The notes below the pieces were generated by a model that was given only the letters and a program-made list of their open reading frames with translations, did no database searches and was not told the DNA's origin. Below are positions 1 through 6,346 of a DNA stretch of 11,245 nucleotides, piece after piece (position 1 is the first letter of the stretch; the number at the start of each line of letters is the position of its first letter). The position numbers were made by a program, and so were the translations under genes. This DNA is from an uncultured Clostridia bacterium (GTDB taxonomy: Bacteria > Bacillota > Clostridia > Oscillospirales > CAG-272), in NCBI GenBank assembly GCA_937895775.1, contig CALBLD010000188.1, positions 1-11,245 of the forward strand. Reading direction: 5' to 3'.

Positions 1-528
1 TTCAAGCAGTTCCTTCAGCGGAAGCGTTACGTTTCCGTGACGTCCGTAAGAACCGTCGTCGGTCATGACCGTAAGTCTGTCGGTGCATGCTTTGAATTCG
101 TCCTCAAGGATAACGATATCCTTGTTTCTGAATCCGATTATACCCGTCACATCGGCACCGAGCTTGTGGAATTCCTCGGCTATTGGGAGTGCTATCGCGC
201 ATCCTACGCCGCCGCCTATAATGCAGACCTTCTTTATTCCGTCGGTATGCGTCGCAACGCCGAGCGGTCCGACGAAATCTTCGATATATTCGCCTTCCTC
301 TTTCCTTCCGAGCAGAGCGGTGGTGGCTCCGACGATCTGGAATATGATCTTGACCGTTCCCTCCTCGGGATTGACTCCGGCAACCGTAAGCGGGATACGC
401 TCACCCTCGCTGTCAACACGCAGAATGATAAACTGTCCGGGCTTTGCTTTTTTTGCAATGAGCGGTGCTTCTATTTCCATCTGCGTGACGGTTGGATTAA
501 GCACGCGCTTTCGAACTATCTTATACAT
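1..528 (-). CDS. nfnA: NADH-dependent ferredoxin:NADP+ oxidoreductase, NfnA subunit (partial; C-terminus outside window)
   Basis: The 176 visible residues match the sulfide/dihydroorotate dehydrogenase-like FAD/NAD-binding family (NfnA, related to PyrK). In this family the subunit carries FAD and a 2Fe-2S cluster and works with NfnB in flavin-based electron bifurcation between NADH, NADPH and ferredoxin. Seen here: a flavin-binding beta-barrel (about 1-95) with the RIPLTV motif at 44-49, and a nucleotide-binding GGGVGCA motif at 105-111. The family is usually about 280 residues, so roughly 100, including the cluster cysteines, lie beyond base 1. The start at 528 is set by AAGGAGAG at 536-543, 7 nt upstream. 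nfnB often follows nfnA in clostridia and would lie outside the window. PyrK is the main alternative, but the sequence resembles the clostridial NfnA type more closely. Confidence 0.87.
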   Translation of the reverse strand, partial: MYKIVRKRVLNPTVTQMEIEAPLIAKKAKPGQFIILRVDSEGERIPLTVAGVNPEEGTVKIIFQIVGATTALLGRKEEGEYIEDFVGPLGVATHTDGIKKVCIIGGGVGCAIALPIAEEFHKLGADVTGIIGFRNKDIVILEDEFKACTDRLTVMTDDGSYGRHGNVTLPLKELLE

Positions 529-594
529 TATCAGACTCTCCTTACAAACATCGGCGACAGACTCATTTCCGTCCTGCCGCAAATTATTTTCTCA

Positions 595-623
595 ATTATA
601 ACACATATTTTTCTTTTTGTGAA
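595..623 (-). promoter_or_regulatory. sigma-A promoter of nfnA
   Basis: Reading the minus strand, TTCACA (618-623) is followed by a 17-nt spacer and a perfect TATAAT (595-600) preceded by TGT, an extended -10. The predicted start near 588 gives a leader of about 60 nt before the nfnA ATG. Confidence 0.75.
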
Positions 624-655
624 TAGCTTGACCGTTATTTTTTCAAAAAACCGCA

Positions 656-694
656 CAAAAGGGCTGTGACAAACAATAACATTTATCACAGCCC
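656..694 (-). terminator. Rho-independent terminator of the alcohol dehydrogenase gene
   Basis: A perfect 9-bp stem (661-669 with 686-694, GGGCTGTGA / TCACAGCCC) is followed on the minus strand by TTTTG and a further run of T about 10 bases on. It lies 16 bases past the alcohol dehydrogenase stop codon and just upstream of the nfnA promoter, so it should insulate the two genes. Confidence 0.85.
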
Positions 695-709
695 CTGTCC
701 GAGGTATTA

Positions 710-1927
710 TCAGAAATCGACCTCTGTGTCGTAGTAGCAGCACTTAAGCAGTTTTTCCATCTCCTCAACGCTCGGCTGACGGGGATTCGAGCCTGTGCAT
801 GCATCGCCTATTGCGTTGACTGCGATATCATGCAGACGCTCCAGGAATACATTCTCGGGAACAAAGCCGTTCTCGGTGGGATAGCTGTCCGCGCCGTAGT
901 TCTTTATGCAGTGAGGGATGTTGAGCTCGTCGTTCATTCTGCGCAGTTCCTTGATAAGAAGCGCAATCTTTTCGGACTCTGTCGTTCCGCCGAGCTTCAT
1001 GAAGTCGGCGATCTCGGCATAACGCTTTGCAGCCTCGGGATTCTTGGCGTTGTAAGCGATTACCTTCGGCAGATACATTGCGTTTGCCGCGCCGTGAATG
1101 ATATGTGCGCCGTAATCGGCAAATGCCGCACCGGTCTTATGTGCCATCGAATGTACTATACCGAGCAGTGCGTTCGAGAATGCCATGCCTGCAAGGCACT
1201 GTGCATTGTGCATGCTGTCGCGCTTTTCCATATCGCCGTTGTACGAGCCGATAAGATCTCTCTGGATCATGCCGATTGCATGGAGTGCAAGCGGGTCGGT
1301 GTAATCGCAGTGAGCGGTTGAAACATAAGCTTCGATCGAATGGGTCATTGCGTCCATACCGGTGTGTGCAACCAGTTTCTTAGGCATGGTCTCGGCAAGC
1401 TCGGGATCGACGATCGCAACATCGGGAGTGATCTCAAAGTCGGCAATCGGGTACTTGATGCCCTTCGAATAGTCGGTAATGATCGAGAATGCGGTAACCT
1501 CGGTTGCCGTGCCCGATGTCGATGAAATAGCGCAGAAGTGAGCCTTTCTGCGGAGTTTGGGCAGACCGAATACCTTGCACATGTCCTCGAATGTAACTTC
1601 GGGATATTCGTACTTGATCCACATTGCCTTTGCGGCATCGATAGGCGAACCGCCGCCGATTGCAACGATCCAGTCGGGTTCAAATTTCAGCATTGCTTCC
1701 GCACCGCGCATAACGGTCTCAACCGAAGGATCCGATTCGATTCCTTCGAAGACTTCAACTTCCATTCCTGCTTCCTTAAGATATGCGACAGCCTTGTCAA
1801 GGAATCCGAAGCGTTTCATCGAGCCGCCGCCGACGCAGACGATCGCTCTCTTTCCTTCAAGTGTTTTAAGCGCCTCAAGCGCTCCTTTTCCGTGGTAAAG
1901 ATCACGGGGTAATGTAAAACGTGCCAT
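710..1927 (-). CDS. iron-containing alcohol dehydrogenase (butanol/ethanol dehydrogenase type)
   Basis: A 405-residue member of the iron-dependent (group III) alcohol dehydrogenases, cytoplasmic enzymes that interconvert aldehydes and alcohols with NAD(P)H. In clostridia they usually dispose of reducing power as ethanol or butanol. The N-terminal dinucleotide-binding half carries GGGSPIDAAK at 91-100. The C-terminal helical half carries the metal ligands in family order: D192 and H196 in GMDAMTH, H263 in SMAHKTG, and H278 in IIHGAAN. All are intact and the length is normal. The start at 1927 was chosen because GGGAGGA (1935-1941) lies 7 nt upstream; the in-frame ATG at 1948 falls upstream of that site. 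The gene stands alone, with its own terminator and a possible operator-like inverted repeat in its leader. Substrate and cofactor cannot be read from the sequence. Confidence 0.93.
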   Translation of the reverse strand: MARFTLPRDLYHGKGALEALKTLEGKRAIVCVGGGSMKRFGFLDKAVAYLKEAGMEVEVFEGIESDPSVETVMRGAEAMLKFEPDWIVAIGGGSPIDAAKAMWIKYEYPEVTFEDMCKVFGLPKLRRKAHFCAISSTSGTATEVTAFSIITDYSKGIKYPIADFEITPDVAIVDPELAETMPKKLVAHTGMDAMTHSIEAYVSTAHCDYTDPLALHAIGMIQRDLIGSYNGDMEKRDSMHNAQCLAGMAFSNALLGIVHSMAHKTGAAFADYGAHIIHGAANAMYLPKVIAYNAKNPEAAKRYAEIADFMKLGGTTESEKIALLIKELRRMNDELNIPHCIKNYGADSYPTENGFVPENVFLERLHDIAVNAIGDACTGSNPRQPSVEEMEKLLKCCYYDTEVDF

Positions 1928-1974
1928 AAAACAATCCTCCCAGAACAAGAAAAATTTTAATAAAACATCATTTT

Positions 1975-1996
1975 TGCCGATTTTCTTCTTTCGGCA
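1975..1996. promoter_or_regulatory. inverted repeat in the alcohol dehydrogenase leader
   Basis: TGCCGA (1975-1980) and TCGGCA (1991-1996) form a 6-bp stem with a 10-nt A/G-rich loop. It lies at or just after the predicted transcription start. No run of T follows in the direction of transcription, so it is not a typical terminator. It could be an operator or a 5' mRNA hairpin. Confidence 0.35.
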
Positions 1997-2001
1997 TCCT
2001 T

Positions 2002-2030
2002 ATGATATCACAATTTTGTTTTTTTGGGAA
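2002..2030 (-). promoter_or_regulatory. candidate promoter of the alcohol dehydrogenase gene
   Basis: On the minus strand, TTCCCA (2025-2030), a 17-nt spacer and TATCAT (2002-2007) form a weak to moderate sigma-A promoter. The -35 matches the consensus at 4 of 6 bases and the -10 at 5 of 6. It is the best candidate in the gap upstream of the gene. Confidence 0.4.
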
Positions 2031-2088
2031 TTGCCTGTTTTTCATACGTGTTATGCATATATCGATATACCGCCGATCGATTGACGCG

Positions 2089-2823
2089 TCATATCATTCC
2101 GAGCAGTTTTTTTCTGTTGTCCGAACCGACCCCGGCAAAGGCGATCGCAATACCGCATTTCAGAACGCCGTCATCGATCGGATCTGCCGTTTCGCACCGG
2201 ACCTTCAGATATTCCTCCGCAAAAGTACCGCCGTACAGACAGAGGCTTCTGCCGTAGGTTATTGCCGCATCAAGTGCCGGATATCCGGAAAACGCATCCC
2301 CGCATCCGGTTGCGGTCAGCTTCCCGCAATCGTCTGCAATCAGATTGTCGGGCGACAGCTTTCCGTGACAGATTCTCCGCATGCTGTACGGAAGTGCGGC
2401 GATCATATCCGCCGCCCCCGCCGCATCGGCGGCAAAGGATTGCGGCAGTTCGGGGTGGCGCAAAGCGGCATAAAGCCTTTCGGCCACATCGGGAAGCATT
2501 GCCGAACTTTTTTCATGCATTTTCCGCTGAAAACCGACAAGCTGTGCCGCACAGTCCGACACCTCCGTCCGACTTTTTCCGATCAGTGTTCCGAGCGTGA
2601 CTCCCGCCGCATAATCGCTGACGATTGCCCGGACTCCGTCGGCACAGGCAACCTCCCTCACCCGCGGAACCGCTATCCCCGATTCGTACATGACAGCCTG
2701 TTTCATTGCCTCCGAAAGCAGATTGCCCGCCCCGGGATTTCCGACAAACACCTTGACCGATTTCTCACCGTCCCTGAAAACGGTCACTCCGTTTCCGAGA
2801 GCAATAATTTTATCGAGATTCAT
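2089..2823 (-). CDS. APH/choline-kinase-fold protein, predicted catalytically inactive (pseudokinase)
   Basis: A 244-residue protein resembling the small phosphotransferase family of clostridia that has an aminoglycoside-phosphotransferase fold. The N-lobe (about 1-70) keeps a lysine in the KVF context (K24) and a VSDY hinge (68-71). The C-lobe contains CHGKLSPDN at 152-160, where the family has HGDxxPxN, so the catalytic Asp is Lys155. The metal-binding IDW is replaced in TGCGDA at 172-177, giving Gly173 and Cys174, while the flanking GDAxxGxPxxDxA pattern is kept. Each lost Asp requires at least two base changes, so a single sequencing error does not explain it. The frame is open over the normal family length. 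The start at 2823 is preceded by AAGGA at 2836-2840, with a long spacing of 12. Its role is unknown; it may bind a ligand without phosphorylating it, or be decaying. Confidence 0.72.
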   Translation of the reverse strand: MNLDKIIALGNGVTVFRDGEKSVKVFVGNPGAGNLLSEAMKQAVMYESGIAVPRVREVACADGVRAIVSDYAAGVTLGTLIGKSRTEVSDCAAQLVGFQRKMHEKSSAMLPDVAERLYAALRHPELPQSFAADAAGAADMIAALPYSMRRICHGKLSPDNLIADDCGKLTATGCGDAFSGYPALDAAITYGRSLCLYGGTFAEEYLKVRCETADPIDDGVLKCGIAIAFAGVGSDNRKKLLGMI

Positions 2824-2878
2824 TCTTATGACCGTTCCTTTCTCCGCACTCGCCGCCGACGACCTTTCACTTCCGTAT

Positions 2879-2887
2879 ATTTTAGCA
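2879..2887 (-). promoter_or_regulatory. extended -10 promoter of the kinase-like gene
   Basis: TGCTAAAAT on the minus strand (TG at 2886-2887, hexamer 2879-2884) lies about 55 nt upstream of the start codon. No good -35 box is seen at normal spacing; a T8 tract lies there. The same 9-mer appears upstream of the lipoprotein pair. Confidence 0.45.
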
Positions 2888-2961
2888 TATTTTTCGAAAA
2901 AAAACCAGCCCTCGGCAAACAAAAAGCAGGCAGACCGTTATTTTTTACGCCGCCGGAACCG

Positions 2962-2989
2962 AAAAACAGACCGTGCAATGCACGGTCTG
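2962..2989 (-). terminator. Rho-independent terminator of the lipoprotein pair
   Basis: A perfect inverted repeat with 11-nt arms and a single central base (2967-2989, CAGACCGTGCA / TGCACGGTCTG) is followed on the minus strand by TTTTT (2962-2966). It sits 15 bases after the stop codon of the second lipoprotein gene. Confidence 0.9.
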
Positions 2990-3004
2990 AAATGACCGCC
3001 CGGA

Positions 3005-3826
3005 TCAATCCTTCGACTCGATCTTTATGCTGTTGCAGACGGCTCCGGTCTCCTTGAGACGGATGCCGACTCCCTCACCGTCGGTGATGGGATCGGGATC
3101 GGTAAACTCTATAAGGAGCTGATCGTTGTAATAGCACTTTATCACGCCGTCGTCCGGTACCTCAACGGTTATTGTGTACTCGCTTCCCTGCTCGTAGCCC
3201 TCAATATTTCCCGACCACTGAAGATTTGTCCACTGATTTGTCTTCCACGACGCCTTGCAGAGTCCCATCGTACCCTTCATACCGATGAAGCAGATATAGT
3301 AATAGTAATCCTTTTCAAAGAAGTAAGGAGTTGCGGACGGATCCTCTTCGAGGATGCCCTTCATGCCCTTGCCCTGTATATTGAAGCAGATTCCGTTTGT
3401 GTTCTTCTCGTTATCGGGAGCACCGGTGAACTTTGCGGTGATTTTGCCGTGCTTCATCGTGGTATCCCACGTCGTAAACATTGTCAGGTTACTTTCGGCA
3501 ACCACACTGCCGTCCTCACGCAGCGAGCCGAAGCCGTTGTTGCCGACCATGGTGTATCCGCAGAAATCGATTACCTCATCCTTCTGATAGAAGGCATAGG
3601 GACCCGACTGCGGCTCGGATGCGGGCGCGACGGCGGTCGTTGTCGGATTTGTCGTTGTTGTCGCTACGGTTGTTGTCCGATTCTGTCCGCCGGTTGTCGT
3701 TACCGCACCGCCCGTCGTTGTCGAAGCGACTGTTGTCGTTGTGCCGTCGCCTCCGCATGCTGCCATATAAATCAGGCAGACCGCCGCGACAGCGATACAG
3801 ACGACCGATCTGAAAGTCCTGTTCAT
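3005..3826 (-). CDS. lipoprotein with predicted concanavalin A-like (LamG/DUF1080-like) domain, copy 2
   Basis: A 273-residue exported lipoprotein. A short basic N-terminus and hydrophobic core lead to the lipobox MAAC, with the lipidated Cys at 24. Residues 25-70 are a Thr-rich linker. Residues about 75-273 form one beta-rich domain whose C-terminal part (VIKCYYNDQLLIEFTDPDP, then GEGVGIRL) has the pattern of jelly-roll sheets in LamG/DUF1080-type domains: a short 'ligand' strand, a 'tDPdP' turn and a 'GxGiR' strand. This fold is an inference from pattern. The next gene upstream is a paralog of identical length; the 20-nt gap and the shared terminator indicate one transcript. AAAAGGAAAA stands just before the start. 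No catalytic residues were recognised, so a carbohydrate-binding role on the outer face of the membrane is more likely than hydrolysis, but unproven. Confidence 0.75.
   Translation of the reverse strand: MNRTFRSVVCIAVAAVCLIYMAACGGDGTTTTVASTTTGGAVTTTGGQNRTTTVATTTTNPTTTAVAPASEPQSGPYAFYQKDEVIDFCGYTMVGNNGFGSLREDGSVVAESNLTMFTTWDTTMKHGKITAKFTGAPDNEKNTNGICFNIQGKGMKGILEEDPSATPYFFEKDYYYYICFIGMKGTMGLCKASWKTNQWTNLQWSGNIEGYEQGSEYTITVEVPDDGVIKCYYNDQLLIEFTDPDPITDGEGVGIRLKETGAVCNSIKIESKD
3636..3677 (-). repeat. 42-bp exact repeat, copy in lipoprotein 2 linker
   Basis: This 42-base stretch is identical to 4481-4522 in the paralog. It encodes the Thr-rich linker segment around TTTVATTTTNPTTT. The flanking linker codons differ between the genes. 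Confidence 0.85.
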
Positions 3827-3846
3827 TATCTTTTCCTTTTCAGATA

Positions 3847-4668
3847 TCAGTTATCGCTGGGTTCGATCTTGATCGAATGGCATATAACGTCCTTTTCCTC
3901 AAGTCTGAAGCCGAAGCCTTCTCCGCCGATGATGGGATCGGGATCGGTATACTCTATAAGAAGCTGACCGTTATAGTAGCACTTTATAACTCCGCCCTCA
4001 TGGATTTCGGCAGTGATCGTAAAGCGGTCGCCGTGGGTGTAACCTTCGAGCTTGCCCGCCCATTTGAGGTTGGTCCACGACTGTGTGTTCCACCATACCT
4101 TGCAGAGTCCGAATGTTCCGGTGTCGCTGACAAAGCAGATGTAGTAAGCGTAATCCTTTTCGAAGAAATAGGGATTTGCGGTGGGATCCTCCTCAAGGAT
4201 GCCCTTCATACCCTTGCCCTGTATGCCAAAGCATACTCCGTTGTCGTTGGACTCGTTGTCGGCAGCCGATGTGATATCAACCGTGATCTTGCCGTATTTC
4301 AGAGTCGCATCCCATGCGGTATACATCGTAAGTCTGCTCTCGGCGCGGATGGAACCGTCCTCAAGCTGTTCGCCGTAACCGTTGTTGTTGACCATGGTGA
4401 ATCCGCTGAACTCAACAACCTCGTCCTCCTGATAGAAGGCATAGGGACCTGTCTGCGGGTTGGATACAGGCGCGACGACAGTCGTTGTCGGATTTGTCGT
4501 TGTTGTCGCTACGGTTGTTGTCGTCTTTCCGGCTGTCGTTGCAGCCGCCGCAGTCGTCGCAGCCGCCGCAGCGGTCGTGGTCGCATTGTCGCCGCCGCAG
4601 GCTGCCATTGATACCGCCAGCGTTGCGACTGCCATAAGGCATGCAATCGTTCTGATAAGTTTTTTCAT
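3847..4668 (-). CDS. lipoprotein with predicted concanavalin A-like (LamG/DUF1080-like) domain, copy 1
   Basis: The first gene of the pair in transcription order, 273 residues. The signal peptide starts MKKLIR and ends in MAAC, with the lipidated Cys at 24. An Ala/Thr linker (25-70) precedes the folded domain (about 75-273). Against the downstream copy, about two thirds of aligned domain residues are identical, without gaps. The blocks IQGKGMKGILEEDP, PYFFEKDY, VIKCYYN and TDPDPI are nearly invariant and probably mark core strands or the ligand site. The surface of the C-terminal GEGFGFRLEE strand differs. Transcription probably begins near 4725. The Shine-Dalgarno is weak (GAGAGAG), unlike the clear one of copy 2. 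It is likely a tandem duplicate kept for a different ligand. DUF1080-like hydrolase is the alternative, but I see no recognisable active site. Confidence 0.75.
   Translation of the reverse strand: MKKLIRTIACLMAVATLAVSMAACGGDNATTTAAAAATTAAAATTAGKTTTTVATTTTNPTTTVVAPVSNPQTGPYAFYQEDEVVEFSGFTMVNNNGYGEQLEDGSIRAESRLTMYTAWDATLKYGKITVDITSAADNESNDNGVCFGIQGKGMKGILEEDPTANPYFFEKDYAYYICFVSDTGTFGLCKVWWNTQSWTNLKWAGKLEGYTHGDRFTITAEIHEGGVIKCYYNGQLLIEYTDPDPIIGGEGFGFRLEEKDVICHSIKIEPSDN
4481..4522 (-). repeat. 42-bp exact repeat, copy in lipoprotein 1 linker
   Basis: This stretch is identical to 3636-3677. See that copy for the encoded segment. Confidence 0.85.
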
Positions 4669-4696
4669 CTTTTTGCTCTCTCTTTCATATTTTTTT

Positions 4697-4719
4697 CGGA
4701 GCGTTCGGACACGGCTCCG
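4697..4719 (-). promoter_or_regulatory. hairpin in the 5' leader of the lipoprotein transcript
   Basis: CGGAGC (4697-4702) and GCTCCG (4714-4719) form a 6-bp GC-rich stem with an 11-nt loop. It lies between the predicted transcript start and the start codon of copy 1. It may stabilise the mRNA or take part in regulation. There is no plus-strand gene upstream for it to terminate. Confidence 0.4.
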
Positions 4720-4731
4720 TTTGTATTGACT

Positions 4732-4740
4732 ATTTTAGCA
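4732..4740 (-). promoter_or_regulatory. extended -10 promoter of the lipoprotein pair
   Basis: TGCTAAAAT on the minus strand (hexamer 4732-4737, TG at 4739-4740). The -35 position carries only TTGTAT (4756-4761, spacer 18). The 5' leader to the ATG at 4668 would be about 57 nt. Confidence 0.5.
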
Positions 4741-4764
4741 AATCCGATCGACAAATACAAGATA

Positions 4765-4831
4765 AAAAACAGACATCTTTAAGCCGGAAATGTCCGATTT
4801 TTGAGCCGTTTTTCTTAAATGTCCTGTTTTT
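4765..4831 (-). terminator. imperfect stem-loop after the MATE gene, candidate terminator
   Basis: On the minus strand, AACAGGACATTTAAG pairs imperfectly with CTTAAAGATGTCTGTT, leaving bulges, and TTTTTT follows (4765-4770). An internal CGG/CCG stem sits in the loop. The outer stem is broken, so efficiency is doubtful. The same bases contain two direct repeats, AAATGTCC(G/T)-TTTT, at 4789-4802 and 4817-4831, 28 bases apart, just upstream of the lipoprotein promoter. They could instead be regulator sites. Confidence 0.4.
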
Positions 4832-4843
4832 GCACAAATTTTG

Positions 4844-6244
4844 TCACATCAGATTGACATGTTTTTTCTTCCAGCGTCTGAAAATCAGAAGCGCGAACAG
4901 CGCACCGCAACTCTCCCCAGCGATGATTGCCGCCGTGAGTCCGTACATGCCGAACATGCGGTCAAAAAGGATCATGAACGGAATGTAGAATACCAGTTCC
5001 CTGACGCATGCGTGCAGAAGCGTTCCCGAACCGTAGCCGACCGCCTGCATGCAGTAGGAGGTGCTGTAATTGAAGAACTGCGGCAGGGAGGATATGCACC
5101 TTATTCTCAGAAAAACGGTCGCAAGCATTATCGTTTTCGCGGCACCCGGGTTGTTTTCGCCGACATCGAGGAAAAGTCGGCAGACCGACGGCGAAAACAG
5201 CTCGTAAAGCAGTAAAGTCACAACCGAAACGATCACTCCCCACAGTCTTGCGGTGTTCACCGTGCGATTCATTCTCTTGTGATCGCCGGAGGCAAAGTTG
5301 TAGGCAACGATCGGGAGCATACCCTGACATATGCCGATGTTTATCGCGTTCGGCAGACGTTCCGCCTTCATCACTATTCCGACCGCCGCAAGTTCGGGGT
5401 CGCCGTGCGCAGCCATAAGATAATTCAGCACGATATTTGCCAGATCGAAAAGTCCGGTCAGCATTGCGGACGGCACTCCGACCGAAAAAAGTCCCTTCCA
5501 TGCGTCCCGGTTCATACCCATTATCTCCCGCGGATCGGCAGACAGCACCGTCTTTTTCGACAGTACCGCCAATGTAACCGTAAGATATATACAGGAGACG
5601 ACGTTCGATATAAGGGTGGCGATCGCCGCACCGACGATCTCGTATCCCTTCGGGAGCAGTACGAACATGAAAAGCGGATCGAGAAAAATATTAAAGATGC
5701 CGCCCATGCTCAGTCCTATGCTTGCCTGCTTCGAATAGCCCGAGCCGCGTATAAGATGCGCGGCGACAGCCGAGAGTACCGTCGGAAGGCATCCCGCCAC
5801 AACAACAATCATTGTATACTGCTTTGCGTAGGCAAGCGTATTTTCGCTTGCGCCGAGAAGCAGCAGAAGCGGGTCGGCAAATATGCCGACAAGCAGTGAG
5901 TAAACGACAGAAACGGCGACCGCGCCGTAAAAGCCCGCGGCTGACACCGCCTTTGCGGTTTTCCTGTCGCCCGACCCCGCAAGTCTTGCCATAAGACTGC
6001 TTGCTCCGACCCCGAAAAGGTTGGAAAAAGCGATCGTCATCATGAAAACGGTAAATGCAAGCGTGACTGCGGCGGTCATGTCCGGATTGCCGGTTCTTCC
6101 TATATATATGGTGTCAACCATGTTGTATACAAGGTTGATAAGCTGGCTTATCACGGTCGGCACAGCCATTATCAGAAGTGCCTTTTCAACCGGTGCCTTT
6201 TCAAACAGTTCTTTTTTGTCGGTTCTGCGTTTTGCCGCTGTCAT
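4844..6244 (-). CDS. MATE family efflux transporter
   Basis: A 466-residue integral membrane protein of the multi-antimicrobial extrusion family, which exports drugs or metabolites by antiport with Na+ or H+. The N-terminal signature is clear: a basic cytosolic start, then EKALLIMAVPTVISQLINL and YNMVDTIYIGR. About twelve hydrophobic segments fall in two similar halves, the second beginning near KGLFSVGVPSAML. The length is normal for the family and a basic RRWKKKHVN tail ends the protein. I chose 6244 as start because AAAGGA (6253-6258) lies 8 nt upstream; the in-frame ATG at 6274 has no ribosome site and lies very close to the predicted transcript start. It has a consensus promoter shared back-to-back with the DUF4886 gene. 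The exported compound cannot be predicted. Confidence 0.93.
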   Translation of the reverse strand: MTAAKRRTDKKELFEKAPVEKALLIMAVPTVISQLINLVYNMVDTIYIGRTGNPDMTAAVTLAFTVFMMTIAFSNLFGVGASSLMARLAGSGDRKTAKAVSAAGFYGAVAVSVVYSLLVGIFADPLLLLLGASENTLAYAKQYTMIVVVAGCLPTVLSAVAAHLIRGSGYSKQASIGLSMGGIFNIFLDPLFMFVLLPKGYEIVGAAIATLISNVVSCIYLTVTLAVLSKKTVLSADPREIMGMNRDAWKGLFSVGVPSAMLTGLFDLANIVLNYLMAAHGDPELAAVGIVMKAERLPNAINIGICQGMLPIVAYNFASGDHKRMNRTVNTARLWGVIVSVVTLLLYELFSPSVCRLFLDVGENNPGAAKTIMLATVFLRIRCISSLPQFFNYSTSYCMQAVGYGSGTLLHACVRELVFYIPFMILFDRMFGMYGLTAAIIAGESCGALFALLIFRRWKKKHVNLM

Positions 6245-6258
6245 AGTATACGTCCTTT

Positions 6259-6276
6259 CCGTAATATCATTCACGG
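6259..6276. promoter_or_regulatory. imperfect palindrome in the MATE leader
   Basis: CCGTAATATCATTCACGG pairs CCGTAAT with ATTCACGG apart from one unpaired base. It lies between the MATE start site and its ribosome binding site. It could be an operator or a hairpin affecting translation. Confidence 0.35.
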
Positions 6277-6282
6277 TAAATA

Positions 6283-6310
6283 ATTATACCACTTTTGTCC
6301 GGATTGTCAA
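6283..6310 (-). promoter_or_regulatory. consensus sigma-A promoter of the MATE gene
   Basis: On the minus strand, TTGACA (6305-6310), a 16-nt spacer and TATAAT (6283-6288): both boxes are perfect. An inverted repeat GGATTG-T-CAATCC (6301-6313) covers the -35 box, as expected of a repressor site. Confidence 0.85.
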
Positions 6311-6313
6311 TCC
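6301..6313. promoter_or_regulatory. palindrome over the MATE -35 box, candidate operator
   Basis: GGATTG (6301-6306) and CAATCC (6308-6313) form a perfect 6+1+6 inverted repeat containing the whole TTGACA box. Part of the symmetry may be chance because TTGACA supplies four of the bases. Confidence 0.4.
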
Positions 6314-6346
6314 TTCGGTGCCATTTCGCTTTTTTTGATTTTTCTA

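Noticed and set aside
136..528. nfnA as PyrK of a dihydroorotate dehydrogenase
   Set aside because: The motifs are shared by the families, but the sequence around RIPLTV and GGGVGCA and the absence of pyr genes nearby fit NfnA better. It is not excluded, since the C-terminus is missing.
37..669. 210-codon open frame on the plus strand
   Set aside because: It is antisense to nfnA and runs through the nfnA promoter and into the terminator stem of the alcohol dehydrogenase gene.
2002..3057. 351-codon open frame on the plus strand
   Set aside because: It is antisense to the APH-like gene, which has family motifs and a ribosome site. The plus frame gives an Arg/Cys/His-rich protein with no motif and crosses the terminator at 2962-2989.
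3597..3750. short-period GTTGTC repeats as a CRISPR or minisatellite
   Set aside because: They are in-frame Thr/Val/Ala codons of a lipoprotein linker, with no spacer structure.
3449..3967. plus-strand frames across the two lipoproteins
   Set aside because: They are Arg/Ser/Cys-rich products of reading the Thr-codon linkers backwards; no start signals.
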